DNA of 64,000 nucleotides from Thermoflexus sp042408815 (lineage in GTDB: Bacteria; Chloroflexota; Anaerolineae; Thermoflexales; Thermoflexaceae): positions 175,867 through 239,866 of the forward strand of contig NZ_JBHOQR010000003.1 in the NCBI RefSeq assembly GCF_042408815.1, in the 5' to 3' direction. Made by a program: the position numbers and the translations under genes. The notes under the pieces are model-generated. The model had not been told where the DNA came from. It did no database searches and saw only the letters and a list, made by a program, of their open reading frames with translations. This document shows, one piece after another, positions 52,641 through 60,882 of this stretch. Numbering within the stretch: position 1 is the stretch's first letter; every line of letters starts with the position of its first letter.

Positions 52641-53729
52641 CTATTGAGGGCGTAACCCCATGTGGCTCCGGAGCCAGCGAAGCCCGCCTGTGGTCAGGCC
52701 CTCGGGCAGGAACAGCATCATTAGCACCAGGATGGCGCCGAAGGCGATGGCCTCAAATTCCCCCTGGGCATTCGGGATCACCCGGTGGAGCTGCGTGCGC
52801 AGCGCCTCCTGAACCAGCAGGATGGCCAGTGCCCCGAAGGGGGCTCCCCAGATGCTGGCCATACCGCCCACCGCGGACATCACCACCAGCTCCAGCGAGG
52901 GTCCGAATCCGAAGGTGGCTGGGATCACAGTGGTCTGAAAGTGGGCGTAGAGGCTCCCGGCCATAGCGGCCATCGCTGCGCTGAGGCCAAAAATTTGGGC
53001 TTTGTAGTGAGGAACAGGGATCCCCACGCTCTCCGCGGCCATCTCGCTGCCGTGGATTGCCCTCAGCGCTCGCCCCACGCGCGAATGAACCACGCGCAGG
53101 CCCAGGGCGATGGCGCCGAAGGCGAAGAGCCAGACCAGGAAGTAATAGCGCCATGCCGGCCAGAGCAGAACCTCCCCTAGCCGCAGGCGGGGGATCCCCT
53201 GGATGCCATCGAAGCCGCCGGTGAGATTCAGATGAGGCAGCCCCATATTCTCCCGGAGCAGGATATACACAGCGATCCCCAAGCCCAGGGTGGCCATCGC
53301 CAGGTAGTGGCCTCGCAATCGCAGGATCGGACGCCCGATCCCATAAGCCGCTAGGCCAACCAGCAAGGCGCCCCCCAGCATCACCAGCCATGGCCACCAC
53401 CAGGCCTCTGCCAGTGCAGAGGGTATGCCCAGCGCGCGGGCGCGCACCGTCAGGATGGCGGAGAGAAAGGCCCCCATCCCGTAGAAGGCCGCCTGCCCCA
53501 GGGAAACCTGTCCCGCATACCCCATCAGAAGATTCAGGCCCACCAGCACGATCGTGAACAGACCGACCCGGATCATGGTGTCCAGGGTGAGCAGCCCCCC
53601 AGTCAGGGCTGGCAGCGAGAGCCCCATTGGTCGGAAGGCTTCCAGCCCCCCAATGGCAAGGATCAGCGGAAGTCCGATGACGAACCCGATGGCGTTCGAG
53701 GGGAATCCGGCGCGACTCATTCTGCGCAT
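52641..53729 (-). CDS. livM: Branched-chain-type ABC transporter permease LivM
   Basis: A 362-residue inner-membrane permease with about ten hydrophobic helices. The family marks are LVGLNLLMGYAGQVSLGQAAFYGMGAF near residue 60-90, LRLRGHYLAMATLGLG and the cytoplasmic coupling loop RVGRALRAIHGSEMAAESVGIPV. FGPSLELVVMSAVGGMASIWGAPFGA follows and the end is FLPEGLTTGGLRWL. It pairs with LivH to form the channel. The start is taken at ATG 53729, with LivH ending 14 bases upstream. Confidence 0.93.
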   Translation of the reverse strand: MRRMSRAGFPSNAIGFVIGLPLILAIGGLEAFRPMGLSLPALTGGLLTLDTMIRVGLFTIVLVGLNLLMGYAGQVSLGQAAFYGMGAFLSAILTVRARALGIPSALAEAWWWPWLVMLGGALLVGLAAYGIGRPILRLRGHYLAMATLGLGIAVYILLRENMGLPHLNLTGGFDGIQGIPRLRLGEVLLWPAWRYYFLVWLFAFGAIALGLRVVHSRVGRALRAIHGSEMAAESVGIPVPHYKAQIFGLSAAMAAMAGSLYAHFQTTVIPATFGFGPSLELVVMSAVGGMASIWGAPFGALAILLVQEALRTQLHRVIPNAQGEFEAIAFGAILVLMMLFLPEGLTTGGLRWLRSHMGLRPQ

Positions 53730-53743
53730 CCCTCTTGCTGAAT

Positions 53744-54778
53744 TCAGACCCGCTCTACCTCCGCCTCCGCCCCGGCGAGGCCCTGGGGGTAAAGTAGGAG
53801 GACCCAGATCAGGACCAGGAAGGCGAGGAGATCCTTAAAGCCGGCCACTGTAACCCCTGCCCACAGATTCTCCAGGGCCCCCAGGAGCAGGCCCCCCAGG
53901 ACCGCTCCTGGAAAGCTCACCAGCCCGCCCATGATGGCGGCCACAAAGCCCTTCAACCCCAGCTCCAAACCCATATCGTAGGTGGCACGGGTCACCGGAC
54001 CCAGGACGATCCCGGCGATGGCGCCCAGGGCTGCTGCCATGCCGAACGCCAGGGTGCTCATAGTATCCACCGGGATGCCCATCAGCCGGGCTGCCAGGCG
54101 GTTCACAGCGCACGCTCGCATCGCTTTGCCGACGGTCGTGCGTCCGAAGAACAACCCAAGGGCCAGGAGGGCAACGATGAGGGTGCCAGTGATCCACAGG
54201 CTCTGAGCTTTCACCCGAATCCCGCCAAAGCGAAAGGTGGGATCGGATAGGCTCATGGTGGTGAAGGAGGGCAGGACTTTTGCGTAAGGGCCCCAGAGCA
54301 GGAGGGCCACGCCCTGGAGTACCAGATATACGCCGATCGTGATGATAATTCGAGTCAGGGGGGAAGCATGACGGGACGGATAGAGTGTGAGCCGCTCGAT
54401 CGTCATCCCCAGCGCCCCCACGATCCCCACGGCCAGGAGCGCGGCCATGGCCAGGCGGAGGCCGGGGGCAGGAGGCCACTTCTGTTCATAGAAAAACGCC
54501 GTGAGCATGGGTCCGAGCATCACGAAGGCGCCCTGGGCGAAGTTAATAACGCCCGTGACCCGATAGGCCAGGACGAAACCCAGGGCGACCAGTGCGTAGA
54601 TGCTCCCCCCGCGCAACCCATCCAGGACGAGCTGGAGATACTCCAGCGCGCCGAAGCCATGGCGCTGGCCCAACAGGATCAGGAAGGCGATCATCCCCAC
54701 CGCTGCCACGGTGATCTGCGCGTGTCGGGCGCCTTCCAGGGCTCGAACCCTCTTCCTCCCTCGCCATTCTTGAATCAT
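53744..54778 (-). CDS. livH: Branched-chain-type ABC transporter permease LivH
   Basis: A 344-residue permease with eight or nine membrane segments. Landmarks are LVLDGLRGGSIYALVALGFVLAYR, VINFAQGAFVMLGPML, TIERLTLYPSRHASPLTRIIITIG, and the coupling loop TTVGKAMRACAVNRLAARLMGI. GLKGFVAAIMGGLVSFPGAVLGGLLLG near the end is standard for LivH. The N-terminus carries a short basic extension (QEWRGRKRVRALEG) before the first helix. It lies 137 bases after livK and 14 before livM. Confidence 0.93.
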   Translation of the reverse strand: MIQEWRGRKRVRALEGARHAQITVAAVGMIAFLILLGQRHGFGALEYLQLVLDGLRGGSIYALVALGFVLAYRVTGVINFAQGAFVMLGPMLTAFFYEQKWPPAPGLRLAMAALLAVGIVGALGMTIERLTLYPSRHASPLTRIIITIGVYLVLQGVALLLWGPYAKVLPSFTTMSLSDPTFRFGGIRVKAQSLWITGTLIVALLALGLFFGRTTVGKAMRACAVNRLAARLMGIPVDTMSTLAFGMAAALGAIAGIVLGPVTRATYDMGLELGLKGFVAAIMGGLVSFPGAVLGGLLLGALENLWAGVTVAGFKDLLAFLVLIWVLLLYPQGLAGAEAEVERV

Positions 54779-54915
54779 GGGCTATCCCTGCGATTTCGAT
54801 CCTGCTCGTCAGCGGATTTTGGAGATAGGGGGGCTGGCCTTTGGTAGCCCGCAAGTTTCCAAACCTGGGCTTCATGCTTCCCAGAATTCGGGCCAGCCCC
54901 CGAGCCGGATACAGC

Positions 54916-56184
54916 CTACTTCCATTGCTCCTTCGGAAGGATCTGGAACTTCCCGTCCTTCACTGCGACCATCACAAAATCCGTGTAGTTGAAGCCCAGG
55001 TGATCCTGCGGGCTCAGATTGAAAATCCCGTGGGTGCCCGGGAAGTTTCGCAGGCCTTCCAGGGCCTCGCGGGCCTTTGCCCGCTGTTCCGCGAGGGGCA
55101 GGCCATCCGGTAAGGCCTTCAGGGCAGCGATGGCCCATTGCAGGGCATCATAGGCATGGCCGGCGAAGGTGCTGATGGGTTCCCCTTTGGTGAACTCTTG
55201 ATAGGCCTTGATGAAGTCCAGATTCAGCTTCTTCACCGGGTCCGTGTCGGGGAGCTGATCCGCCACCAGGATCTTGCCGCAGGGCATCACTGTGCCTTCC
55301 GCTGCTGCCCCCGCGTTCTTGATCAGGTCCGGGCTGCAGGAGCCGTGGCCATGCACAATGCGGATATTGGGCAGGGCGTCCCGCACAGCCACGTTCATCA
55401 GGGCCGAGGCCGGCGGGATGGAGCCGATGACCACCGCCTGGCACCCGCTTGCCTTCACCTTCTCCACCTGGGGGAACTCCGTAGCGGTGCGCTCGAAGGC
55501 ATCGCCATACACGATCTCAATGCCTGCCTGGGGGAAGATCGCCTGTGCGCTGGCGAAGGTGTCCTGGCCGTAGGCGGTGTTCTCATAGAGATGACAGACC
55601 TTGGTGATCCCCACGGCCTTCAGGTAGTCAGCCTGCATCTGGGCGGAGTGAAGGTTTTCGGGCACCGGCTTGAAAATCCATTCGCGCATCTTCTTCGTAT
55701 CGGGGTCCTCGATAATGGAGCGGGCGGAGGCCATGGAGATCATCGGCACCTTCGCTTCCGTGGCGATCGGCACCATGGCCAGGCTGGGGCCGCTCAGGGT
55801 GCCGGCCACCAGGAGCACCACGCCTTCCTGTTCAATGAGACGTCGGGCGACGCTGGCGGCGGTATCGGTTTTGCTTTCATCATCGAAGATGAGGATCTGT
55901 ACCTCGTGGCGCACCCCATCCGGCCCGACGATGCCCCCCTGGGCCTTCAGCTGCTCCTGAACCAGCTGGGCGACGTTTCGCTCGGGGATGCCCAGGCTGG
56001 CTCCGGGCCCAGTGATGGAGGCGATGAAGCCGATCTTATAAGGGGCTCCGACTTTCGGTGTTGGTGTGGGCATGATCGGTGTTGGTGTGGGCATGATCGG
56101 CGTTGGTGTGGGCGTGGAAGGAGCAGTGCATGCCGCCAGCAGAACCACCATCACGCTGAACGTCAGCCCAGCATACCGGTTCAT
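54916..56184 (-). CDS. livK: Substrate-binding lipoprotein of the Liv-type transporter
   Basis: A 422-residue periplasmic-binding-fold lipoprotein. The signal peptide ends in the lipobox LLAAC (residues 15-19), so the protein is anchored by Cys19. A short linker of PTPTPIM repeats follows, then the binding domain: YKIGFIASITGPGASLGIP, ILIFDDESKTDTAASVARRLI, VLLVAGTLSGPSLAMVPIA and YENTAYGQDTFASAQ. The ATG at 56184 follows GGGGAGAGGAGGGG. As first gene of a unit ending in hpa and paa genes, it most likely binds a hydroxylated phenylacetate or a similar aromatic acid. The linker DNA is a tandem repeat. Confidence 0.9.
   Translation of the reverse strand: MNRYAGLTFSVMVVLLAACTAPSTPTPTPIMPTPTPIMPTPTPKVGAPYKIGFIASITGPGASLGIPERNVAQLVQEQLKAQGGIVGPDGVRHEVQILIFDDESKTDTAASVARRLIEQEGVVLLVAGTLSGPSLAMVPIATEAKVPMISMASARSIIEDPDTKKMREWIFKPVPENLHSAQMQADYLKAVGITKVCHLYENTAYGQDTFASAQAIFPQAGIEIVYGDAFERTATEFPQVEKVKASGCQAVVIGSIPPASALMNVAVRDALPNIRIVHGHGSCSPDLIKNAGAAAEGTVMPCGKILVADQLPDTDPVKKLNLDFIKAYQEFTKGEPISTFAGHAYDALQWAIAALKALPDGLPLAEQRAKAREALEGLRNFPGTHGIFNLSPQDHLGFNYTDFVMVAVKDGKFQILPKEQWK
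56057..56117. repeat. 21-base tandem repeat in the livK linker
   Basis: Two identical 21-base units (56057-56077 and 56078-56098) and a third, partial and slightly diverged unit to 56117 encode the repeated PTPTPIM peptide after the lipobox. Unit number is likely to vary between strains. Confidence 0.75.
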
Positions 56185-56318
56185 AGACCCCTCCTCTCCC
56201 CAAGATCTCCCGCTGTTGAGCTCAGCGGGAAATTTCCCCTCAGCTCTTCCTTGGGAACAGCCCTCGCAAATCTTCAATCCCCCATCGTCCGCACGGTCGG
56301 ATCGCCAGGCTTTGATCA

Positions 56319-56332
56319 AGCAAACGTTTGTT
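56319..56332. promoter_or_regulatory. Candidate LacI-type operator upstream of livK
   Basis: The perfect palindrome CAAACGTTTG (56321-56330), within AGCAAACGTTTGTT, has the central CG and flanking A/T symmetry of LacI-family operators. It lies about 20 bases downstream of the -10 box of the livK promoter, in the transcribed leader, a good place for repression. Confidence 0.45.
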
Positions 56333-56349
56333 CCATGTGTTTATATTTT

Positions 56350-56378
56350 TTATAGCGACGATGATCGAAAATGTCAAG
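56350..56378 (-). promoter_or_regulatory. Promoter of the liv-hpa-paa operon
   Basis: Reverse strand: -35 TTGACA (56378-56373), 17-base spacer, -10 TATAAA (56355-56350), in an AT-rich patch. It leaves a leader of about 160 bases before livK, containing a candidate operator palindrome. It is divergent from the cysteine-rich protein gene. Confidence 0.82.
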
Positions 56379-56523
56379 GCGCATCCAGAGTGGAGGGCGC
56401 TTGGCCCGGCGTGCCCGGTGGAAGGGAGGCCCCTGCTTTGCGGATTGGATTTTCCCATGGGGGTTAGGGATCAGGGTTGTCGATCGGATCCGCTGTTATA
56501 ATCCAGATGGCGGAGGCGAAATC

Positions 56524-56868
56524 ATGCGCACGCCTTATGGGGCAGAGTGCCCTTTTTACTTCGAAGATTACTATCGAGGGCGATCAGCCCAGGCCTGTCG
56601 TTTGATCGAGCGAACTCCCGGGGGAGGGACCTGGAAGCCATATCTCTGCGCTACTTGTCCGGTCCCCAGGATCGTTCGCGCGAATGCGTGCCCGTATTTA
56701 GCGTTAGAGGCCCGGGTGGTGAAGACGTGGTTGGGCTTGCGGGAACAGGTGCGGGTCTATGCGGTTTGCACCCTCCGCCTGGTGGAGGTTCCGCGCCCGG
56801 AGATCGGTTGCGGGGAGTGCCCTCGGCATCCGATTCCTCCCACAGATGGGGAGCGTCATCCGGGATGA
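56524..56868 (+). CDS. Cysteine-rich small protein, function unknown
   Basis: A 114-residue cytoplasmic-looking protein with eight cysteines at residues 9, 25, 42, 45, 56, 82, 96 and 99. Two are CxxC pairs (LCATCPVP and GCGECP). The layout suggests binding of zinc or iron-sulfur clusters, but no known domain is recognised. It has no signal peptide. The ATG at 56524 follows GGCGGAGGCG. Its stop overlaps the start of the HAD hydrolase gene by four bases (ATGA), so the two are made together. It may be a metal-sensing or redox partner of the hydrolase; this is inference only. Confidence 0.7.
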   Translation: MRTPYGAECPFYFEDYYRGRSAQACRLIERTPGGGTWKPYLCATCPVPRIVRANACPYLALEARVVKTWLGLREQVRVYAVCTLRLVEVPRPEIGCGECPRHPIPPTDGERHPG

Positions 56869-57542
56869 TCCACGCCGTTCTGTTCGACCTGGACGGCACG
56901 CTGCTGGGCAACGATATGGATCGCTTCATGCCGGCCTATTTCGACTGCCTTCAGAAGTTCGTGGCGCCTCACGATCCGTCTCTCCTGATAGCGGTGCGGG
57001 AGGCGATCCGCCGGCCAGATCCCCGGCGCACGGTGGGGGAGCGCTTTATGGAGGCTTTTGAGCGGGAGATGGGGCGATCGCGGGATTTCTGGATCCCGAT
57101 CTTCGAACGCTTTTACGGGGAGGCCTTTCCGTCTTTGCGTGCCCTCACGGCACCCCGGGTGGAGGCTCGGCTTCTGGTGAAGGGGGCACGAGCGCGGGGC
57201 CTGCGCATCGCTGTGGCGACGAACCCGGTCTTCCCGGAGGTTGCCATCCGCCAGCGTCTGGAATGGGCTGGCCTGGGGGATATCCCTTTCGAGTGGGTCA
57301 CCACGATGGAGAATATGCACTTCACCAAGCCATGGCCTGAGTATTACCTGGAGGTGGCGGGCCATCTACAGGTGGCCCCGGAGGCATGCGGGATGATCGG
57401 CAATGCTTGGGAACAGGACATCGAACCGGCGCGAAAGGTGGGGATGCAAACGTTCTGGGTTGGCGAGGGTGGAGATGGATGGTCTTGGAGAAACCAGGGG
57501 GATCTCCGCCGGGCGCTTCAATGGCTGGAAGATCTCCAATAG
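56865..57542 (+). CDS. HAD-superfamily hydrolase
   Basis: A 225-residue phosphatase-like protein. Motif I is VLFDLDGTLLGND with the nucleophile and acid aspartates near residues 8-10. Motif II is VATNP, with threonine in the usual Ser/Thr place, and the motif III lysine lies in FTKPWPEYYLEVA. Motif IV is MIGNAWEQDIEPARKVGM, where the canonical acidic pair is GD-x(3,4)-D; here GNAWEQD has an asparagine first. The helical cap is between motifs I and II. Candidate substrates are small phosphates such as phosphoglycolate or nucleotides. It is translationally coupled to the cysteine-rich gene upstream. Confidence 0.85.
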   Translation: MIHAVLFDLDGTLLGNDMDRFMPAYFDCLQKFVAPHDPSLLIAVREAIRRPDPRRTVGERFMEAFEREMGRSRDFWIPIFERFYGEAFPSLRALTAPRVEARLLVKGARARGLRIAVATNPVFPEVAIRQRLEWAGLGDIPFEWVTTMENMHFTKPWPEYYLEVAGHLQVAPEACGMIGNAWEQDIEPARKVGMQTFWVGEGGDGWSWRNQGDLRRALQWLEDLQ

Positions 57543-57570
57543 CGAGCCGGGGGATCGGAAGGGGGCGCGG

Positions 57571-57927
57571 GTGCGTGGGCGGAAGGCGATGATCGGGATG
57601 ATCGGATTGGGGCTCCTGATCGGTGTCGGGGCGGGGTTCCTCCTCGGGCGATACGTCTGGCCCGTGCGTTATATCGATGTGGCCCCCACCGAGCTTCATC
57701 CGGACTGGCAGGCGGAGTATGTCCGAATGGTCGCCCTGGCCTACGCTCGGGATTCTGATCTGGCCCTCGCCCGGGCCCGGCTCGCCCTGCTGGGGGATCC
57801 CCTCGTGGTCCTGCAACAGCTCCCCAGCCGATCGCCGGCGCCTCTTTCCCCCGAAGCCCGTGCGGCCATCGCGGATCTGATCCGCGCCTTGGGTTCCTCG
57901 CCGGCATCGTCTGGAGGCTCGCCGTGA
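57571..57927 (+). CDS. Single-pass membrane protein, function unknown (small paralog)
   Basis: A 118-residue protein with a basic start (RGRKA), one transmembrane helix (MIGMIGLGLLIGVGAGFLLG) and a short extracellular helical domain: APTELHPDWQAEYVRMVA then DLALARARLALLGDP. I chose the GTG at 57571, with GGAAGGGGG before it; an ATG six codons later is also possible. The gene overlaps the next by four bases (GTGA). The two proteins share the plan of anchor, Y-(V/I)-x-V-x-P-like segment and alanine-rich helices. This suggests a duplicated pair that acts together in the envelope. Confidence 0.65.
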   Translation: MRGRKAMIGMIGLGLLIGVGAGFLLGRYVWPVRYIDVAPTELHPDWQAEYVRMVALAYARDSDLALARARLALLGDPLVVLQQLPSRSPAPLSPEARAAIADLIRALGSSPASSGGSP

Positions 57928-58769
57928 GAGGCCATCTCGGGATCGCTTTCTTGGTCGGCCTGCTCCCCGGCCTGATCGGGGGGCTTTACCTGGCGTGGGA
58001 GGTGTTCCCACCGCCCCCCGGGGGGTCCTCCCCGGCGGAGCTGGCCTCTCCTTACCAGGAGCTCTGGATGGTGCTCGCCGCCCGGGCGGATGCCATAGAG
58101 CGGAACCCGGCGGCGTTGCGGCGGCGGCTGGAGGCGCTGGCCCTGCCTGATCTGCCCGAGCGGGTCGCTGCCCTCGCCGAGCGAGGGCTTCTGGAGAACT
58201 GGCCTTCAGAGGTCGTTCAGGATCTGGCCCGAGCGGCCCAGCAGCTGGGCGCGCGCTCCCCCGCCCTGGTGGTGATCCTGGCCACGCCGGTCCCCACCCG
58301 CGTGCCGCCTTCGCCGACGCTGATCCCTACCCCGACGGCCCCTCCGACCCCGACTCCGACGCCCCTTCCGTCTCCAACTCCCCGCCCCACGCCGGAACCT
58401 TCTCCGATTCCAACGGAAATCCCTACGATTATCCCGACGCGATCCGAAGAGCCGGTGGTGGCGCAACGCCCTCTGTGTGAGAGCTCGCCGCTGTTACGGA
58501 TCCGAGTCTTCGATCCGGAGGGGAGGGAGCGATCCGGCGTGCGCATCTGGGTCAATGGCCCGCGGGGCGCGGAAACGCTGTTGACCGGATTGAAGCCCGA
58601 AATGGGGGATGGCTATGCGGATGTGCGAATGGAACCCCATGGGGCGTATCGCATCGAGGTCGAGGGGCCGGGAGCGGTGGGGGTGGAGGTAGCCGCCCGT
58701 CCATGCGAGCTTCCTGATGGCTCAGGGGGGTGGACCGGATGGGAGGTGGAAGTGCGCATGGCCCGATAG
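57924..58769 (+). CDS. Single-pass membrane protein with Pro/Thr linker and C-terminal beta domain
   Basis: A 281-residue protein with an N-terminal membrane helix (LGIAFLVGLLPGLIGGLYLAW) and a helical extracellular segment (ELASPYQELWMVLAARADAI) resembling the previous protein. A roughly 60-residue TPTPTP linker follows, then a small beta domain with two cysteines (LCESSPLLRIRVFDPEG ... AARPCELPDGSGGW) that may form a disulfide. The beta domain resembles carboxypeptidase-regulatory-like or Ig-like folds. It is coupled by GTGA to the gene before it. Function unknown; a role at the cell surface is likely. Confidence 0.65.
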   Translation: MRGHLGIAFLVGLLPGLIGGLYLAWEVFPPPPGGSSPAELASPYQELWMVLAARADAIERNPAALRRRLEALALPDLPERVAALAERGLLENWPSEVVQDLARAAQQLGARSPALVVILATPVPTRVPPSPTLIPTPTAPPTPTPTPLPSPTPRPTPEPSPIPTEIPTIIPTRSEEPVVAQRPLCESSPLLRIRVFDPEGRERSGVRIWVNGPRGAETLLTGLKPEMGDGYADVRMEPHGAYRIEVEGPGAVGVEVAARPCELPDGSGGWTGWEVEVRMAR

Positions 58770-58837
58770 GGGGCATAATGGATGCGGCTGGGCGCGATGG
58801 GCCGACGCGCGGGGAGCGTCCCATGCCTTCGATCGAT

Positions 58838-58955
58838 GGCCGGCCTGCGCTGGCCAGAAAGCCTTTCATGTCGGCGGAGGCCGACGCGGGGCGCAAAGCG
58901 CCTCGCGAGGCCGATTTCCAATCGGCGTATAAGGCTTTCAAGAGTCCGGCCGGCC
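58838..58955. repeat. Cloverleaf-like inverted-repeat element
   Basis: Outer GC-rich arms GGCCGGCC (58838-58845) and CCGGCCGGCC (58946-58955) enclose a nine-base stem, GAAAGCCTT (58857-58865) with AAGGCTTTC (58931-58939). Inside it are three successive hairpins: GTCGGC/GCCGAC, GCGGGGCGC/GCGCCTCGC (one G-T), and GCCGATT/AATCGGC. The whole folds as a cloverleaf on either strand. It is not a tRNA. A MITE/REP-type dispersed element or a structured RNA is the best reading. Confidence 0.6.
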
Positions 58956-58977
58956 CCAAAAGCGAGGGGGGAAAGCG

Positions 58978-59898
58978 ATGCGGTCGGTGGAGGAGAAGGC
59001 CCTTCGATGGGCCTGTCGCGCGCTTCAGACGGCTTCCCCGGAGGAGGCGCTGTGGTGGGCCGCCCGAACGTATACTGCCGCCCCTGCCTTCCCCGCCGTT
59101 CGCGCGGTGGTGCGACGGATTCGAAGACGCTTCCCCAATGCCCGGGGACGCCCCCCTGCTCGCTGGTCTCGGTGGATGGTCCGCATTAGGTTCCTCTACG
59201 GGCTGTCTATGTTGATCGCGCTGTTCCTCATCGCTTGGGGGCTCGGAGTCGTCGATCTGTGGGCGCTGCTGAGGGTGGAGGAGCTCTCCTTTCCGGAAGC
59301 CATTGGGTGGGATCCCATTCCAGACACCGCGGCGGATCTCCGAAAGCAGGATCCACCCGATCCCATCTCCGCGGCGCATCCCGAGGAGAGCGCTCCGACG
59401 GGGGCTTGGCCTTCTCCGCATCCGACCTCTCCACCGGATCCTCTGCCCACTCCCCCGTGGGAGGAGACCCCATCCCCGGTGGCTACAGCCTCATTCCGTC
59501 CGCGCCCCTTGGCCTCGCCCACCCCGTTGCCTGGGCGGCCGTTTCCGAGCCGGTGGATCCTGGTGGATCTCAGCGATCAGGAACTGACAGCCTATGAAGG
59601 GGAAACCCCCATCCTGAGGACGAAGGTTTCCACCGGGCGCCCTCGCACGCCTACGGTCGTCGGGACCTTCCGGATCTATCTCAAGGTGCGCGCTCAGACG
59701 ATGACGGGCCCGGGCTACTGGCTGCCCAACGTGCCCTATGTGATGTATTTCTACCAGGGCTACGCCCTCCATGGAACCTACTGGCATAACAACTTCGGCC
59801 AGCCAATGAGCCACGGATGTGTCAACCTGCCGACGCCCGTCGCGGAGCAACTCTACCAGTGGGCAGATCTCGGAACCCCCGTGGTGATGCAGCCGTAA
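58978..59898 (+). CDS. L,D-transpeptidase (YkuD domain), membrane-anchored
   Basis: Cross-links peptidoglycan through 3-3 bonds or attaches proteins to it. The 306 residues start with a basic, helical cytoplasmic part of about 75 residues, then one transmembrane helix (FLYGLSMLIALFLIAWGLG). A Pro/Ser-rich linker of about 80 residues follows, then the YkuD domain (from WILVDLSDQELTAYEG). The catalytic block is ALHGTYWHNNFGQPMSHGCVNL, with the histidine and cysteine nucleophile present, followed by LYQWADLGTPVVM. The start at ATG 58978 follows GGGGGGAAAGCG. The long cytoplasmic N-terminus is unusual for the family. Confidence 0.88.
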   Translation: MRSVEEKALRWACRALQTASPEEALWWAARTYTAAPAFPAVRAVVRRIRRRFPNARGRPPARWSRWMVRIRFLYGLSMLIALFLIAWGLGVVDLWALLRVEELSFPEAIGWDPIPDTAADLRKQDPPDPISAAHPEESAPTGAWPSPHPTSPPDPLPTPPWEETPSPVATASFRPRPLASPTPLPGRPFPSRWILVDLSDQELTAYEGETPILRTKVSTGRPRTPTVVGTFRIYLKVRAQTMTGPGYWLPNVPYVMYFYQGYALHGTYWHNNFGQPMSHGCVNLPTPVAEQLYQWADLGTPVVMQP

Positions 59899-59919
59899 GG
59901 GGATCCCTTCCTCCGTGTC

Positions 59920-60882
59920 TTATCCCACGGTCACCTGAAGGGACCACTCCATCTCCTGAAGGGGGGGCAACAGGCCGAAGAAGCCCCATTCCCGCATCGC
60001 CACGCCCAGATCATCCGGTGCCCCGATCGCGGGCTCCAGGGCCAGGTTCTGATAGGGTGGGGTGTTTGCGCCTGACCATCCTCCGGCGTTGATCCACAGG
60101 CCGAGATGGGTGATCGGCCCGCGCCAGCCGATTTCCCACCATGCGCCGGTGGGATGGATCAAGCGCGCCCAGGAAGCTGCGGGGCGGAGGAAGAGCTTCA
60201 ACGCCCATCCGCCTTCTGAATCCGGCTCCCGGAGGTCCAGAAAGCCTCCTTCTACGGGAAGCTGCGGCCATGGGAAAACCATCGCCTGGGGAGCAACCCC
60301 GATGGCGGCAGCGACCCGCGCGGTCGCCGGTTCGGGGATGAGCAGGCGCATCCCGGGCAGCAGAGGGAAGAGGGGGTGAGCCGCCCAAAGGAAATAGAAG
60401 GGGTGCTCTGCCTTGTTCTGCAGGCGATAGCGGATGCGGACAGCTGGACGGTCGGCTTCCAGGATCAGGGTGCGCTCGAAGCGATAGGGGAAGGAGCGGC
60501 CCTCCGCTACGCCGGTGGCGATGAGATGTTTCCCCTCTTCGATCCGGATCTGGATTTTCCACGGCTGGAACCAGAGCTCCCCGTGATCCGGGATCGGAAC
60601 GCCTGTCCACGGGTCTGCCGGGTAAGCCCCGGGGGCGATCGCCGGGAGGCATTCGTCCCAACCGCCGAGATCGAATTCCTGGACATAACGGGCCTCCGCT
60701 TGAGGCAGCCGCCACGGGAGATACGGATTCCGCCACAGCCAGGAGAGGCCCCGGCGCCGATCCTCCCATCCGGCGATCTTTCCCCCCAGCTCCGGGATGA
60801 GGGTCAGCGTTAGAGGCCCGTTCTCTAACCGCAAGGCCGGAAATCCCTGCTCACGGATTTCCTGCACGCGAAGGGCGCTCAT
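59920..60882 (-). CDS. Aldose 1-epimerase-like (galactose mutarotase fold) protein
   Basis: A 320-residue beta-sandwich protein of the galactose-mutarotase fold. It begins LENGPLTLTLIPELGGKIAGWED, with the conserved glycine-lysine strand. Other conserved-looking parts are FDLGGWDECLPAIAPGAYP, PIPDHGELWFQPW with the histidine usual for this fold, and FYFLWAAHPLFPLLPG with a second histidine. Specificity is unknown; DUF4432-type proteins and sugar-phosphate mutarotases are alternatives. Its ATG overlaps the stop of the PII-like gene by four bases, and it ends the antiporter operon. Confidence 0.72.
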   Translation of the reverse strand: MSALRVQEIREQGFPALRLENGPLTLTLIPELGGKIAGWEDRRRGLSWLWRNPYLPWRLPQAEARYVQEFDLGGWDECLPAIAPGAYPADPWTGVPIPDHGELWFQPWKIQIRIEEGKHLIATGVAEGRSFPYRFERTLILEADRPAVRIRYRLQNKAEHPFYFLWAAHPLFPLLPGMRLLIPEPATARVAAAIGVAPQAMVFPWPQLPVEGGFLDLREPDSEGGWALKLFLRPAASWARLIHPTGAWWEIGWRGPITHLGLWINAGGWSGANTPPYQNLALEPAIGAPDDLGVAMREWGFFGLLPPLQEMEWSLQVTVG

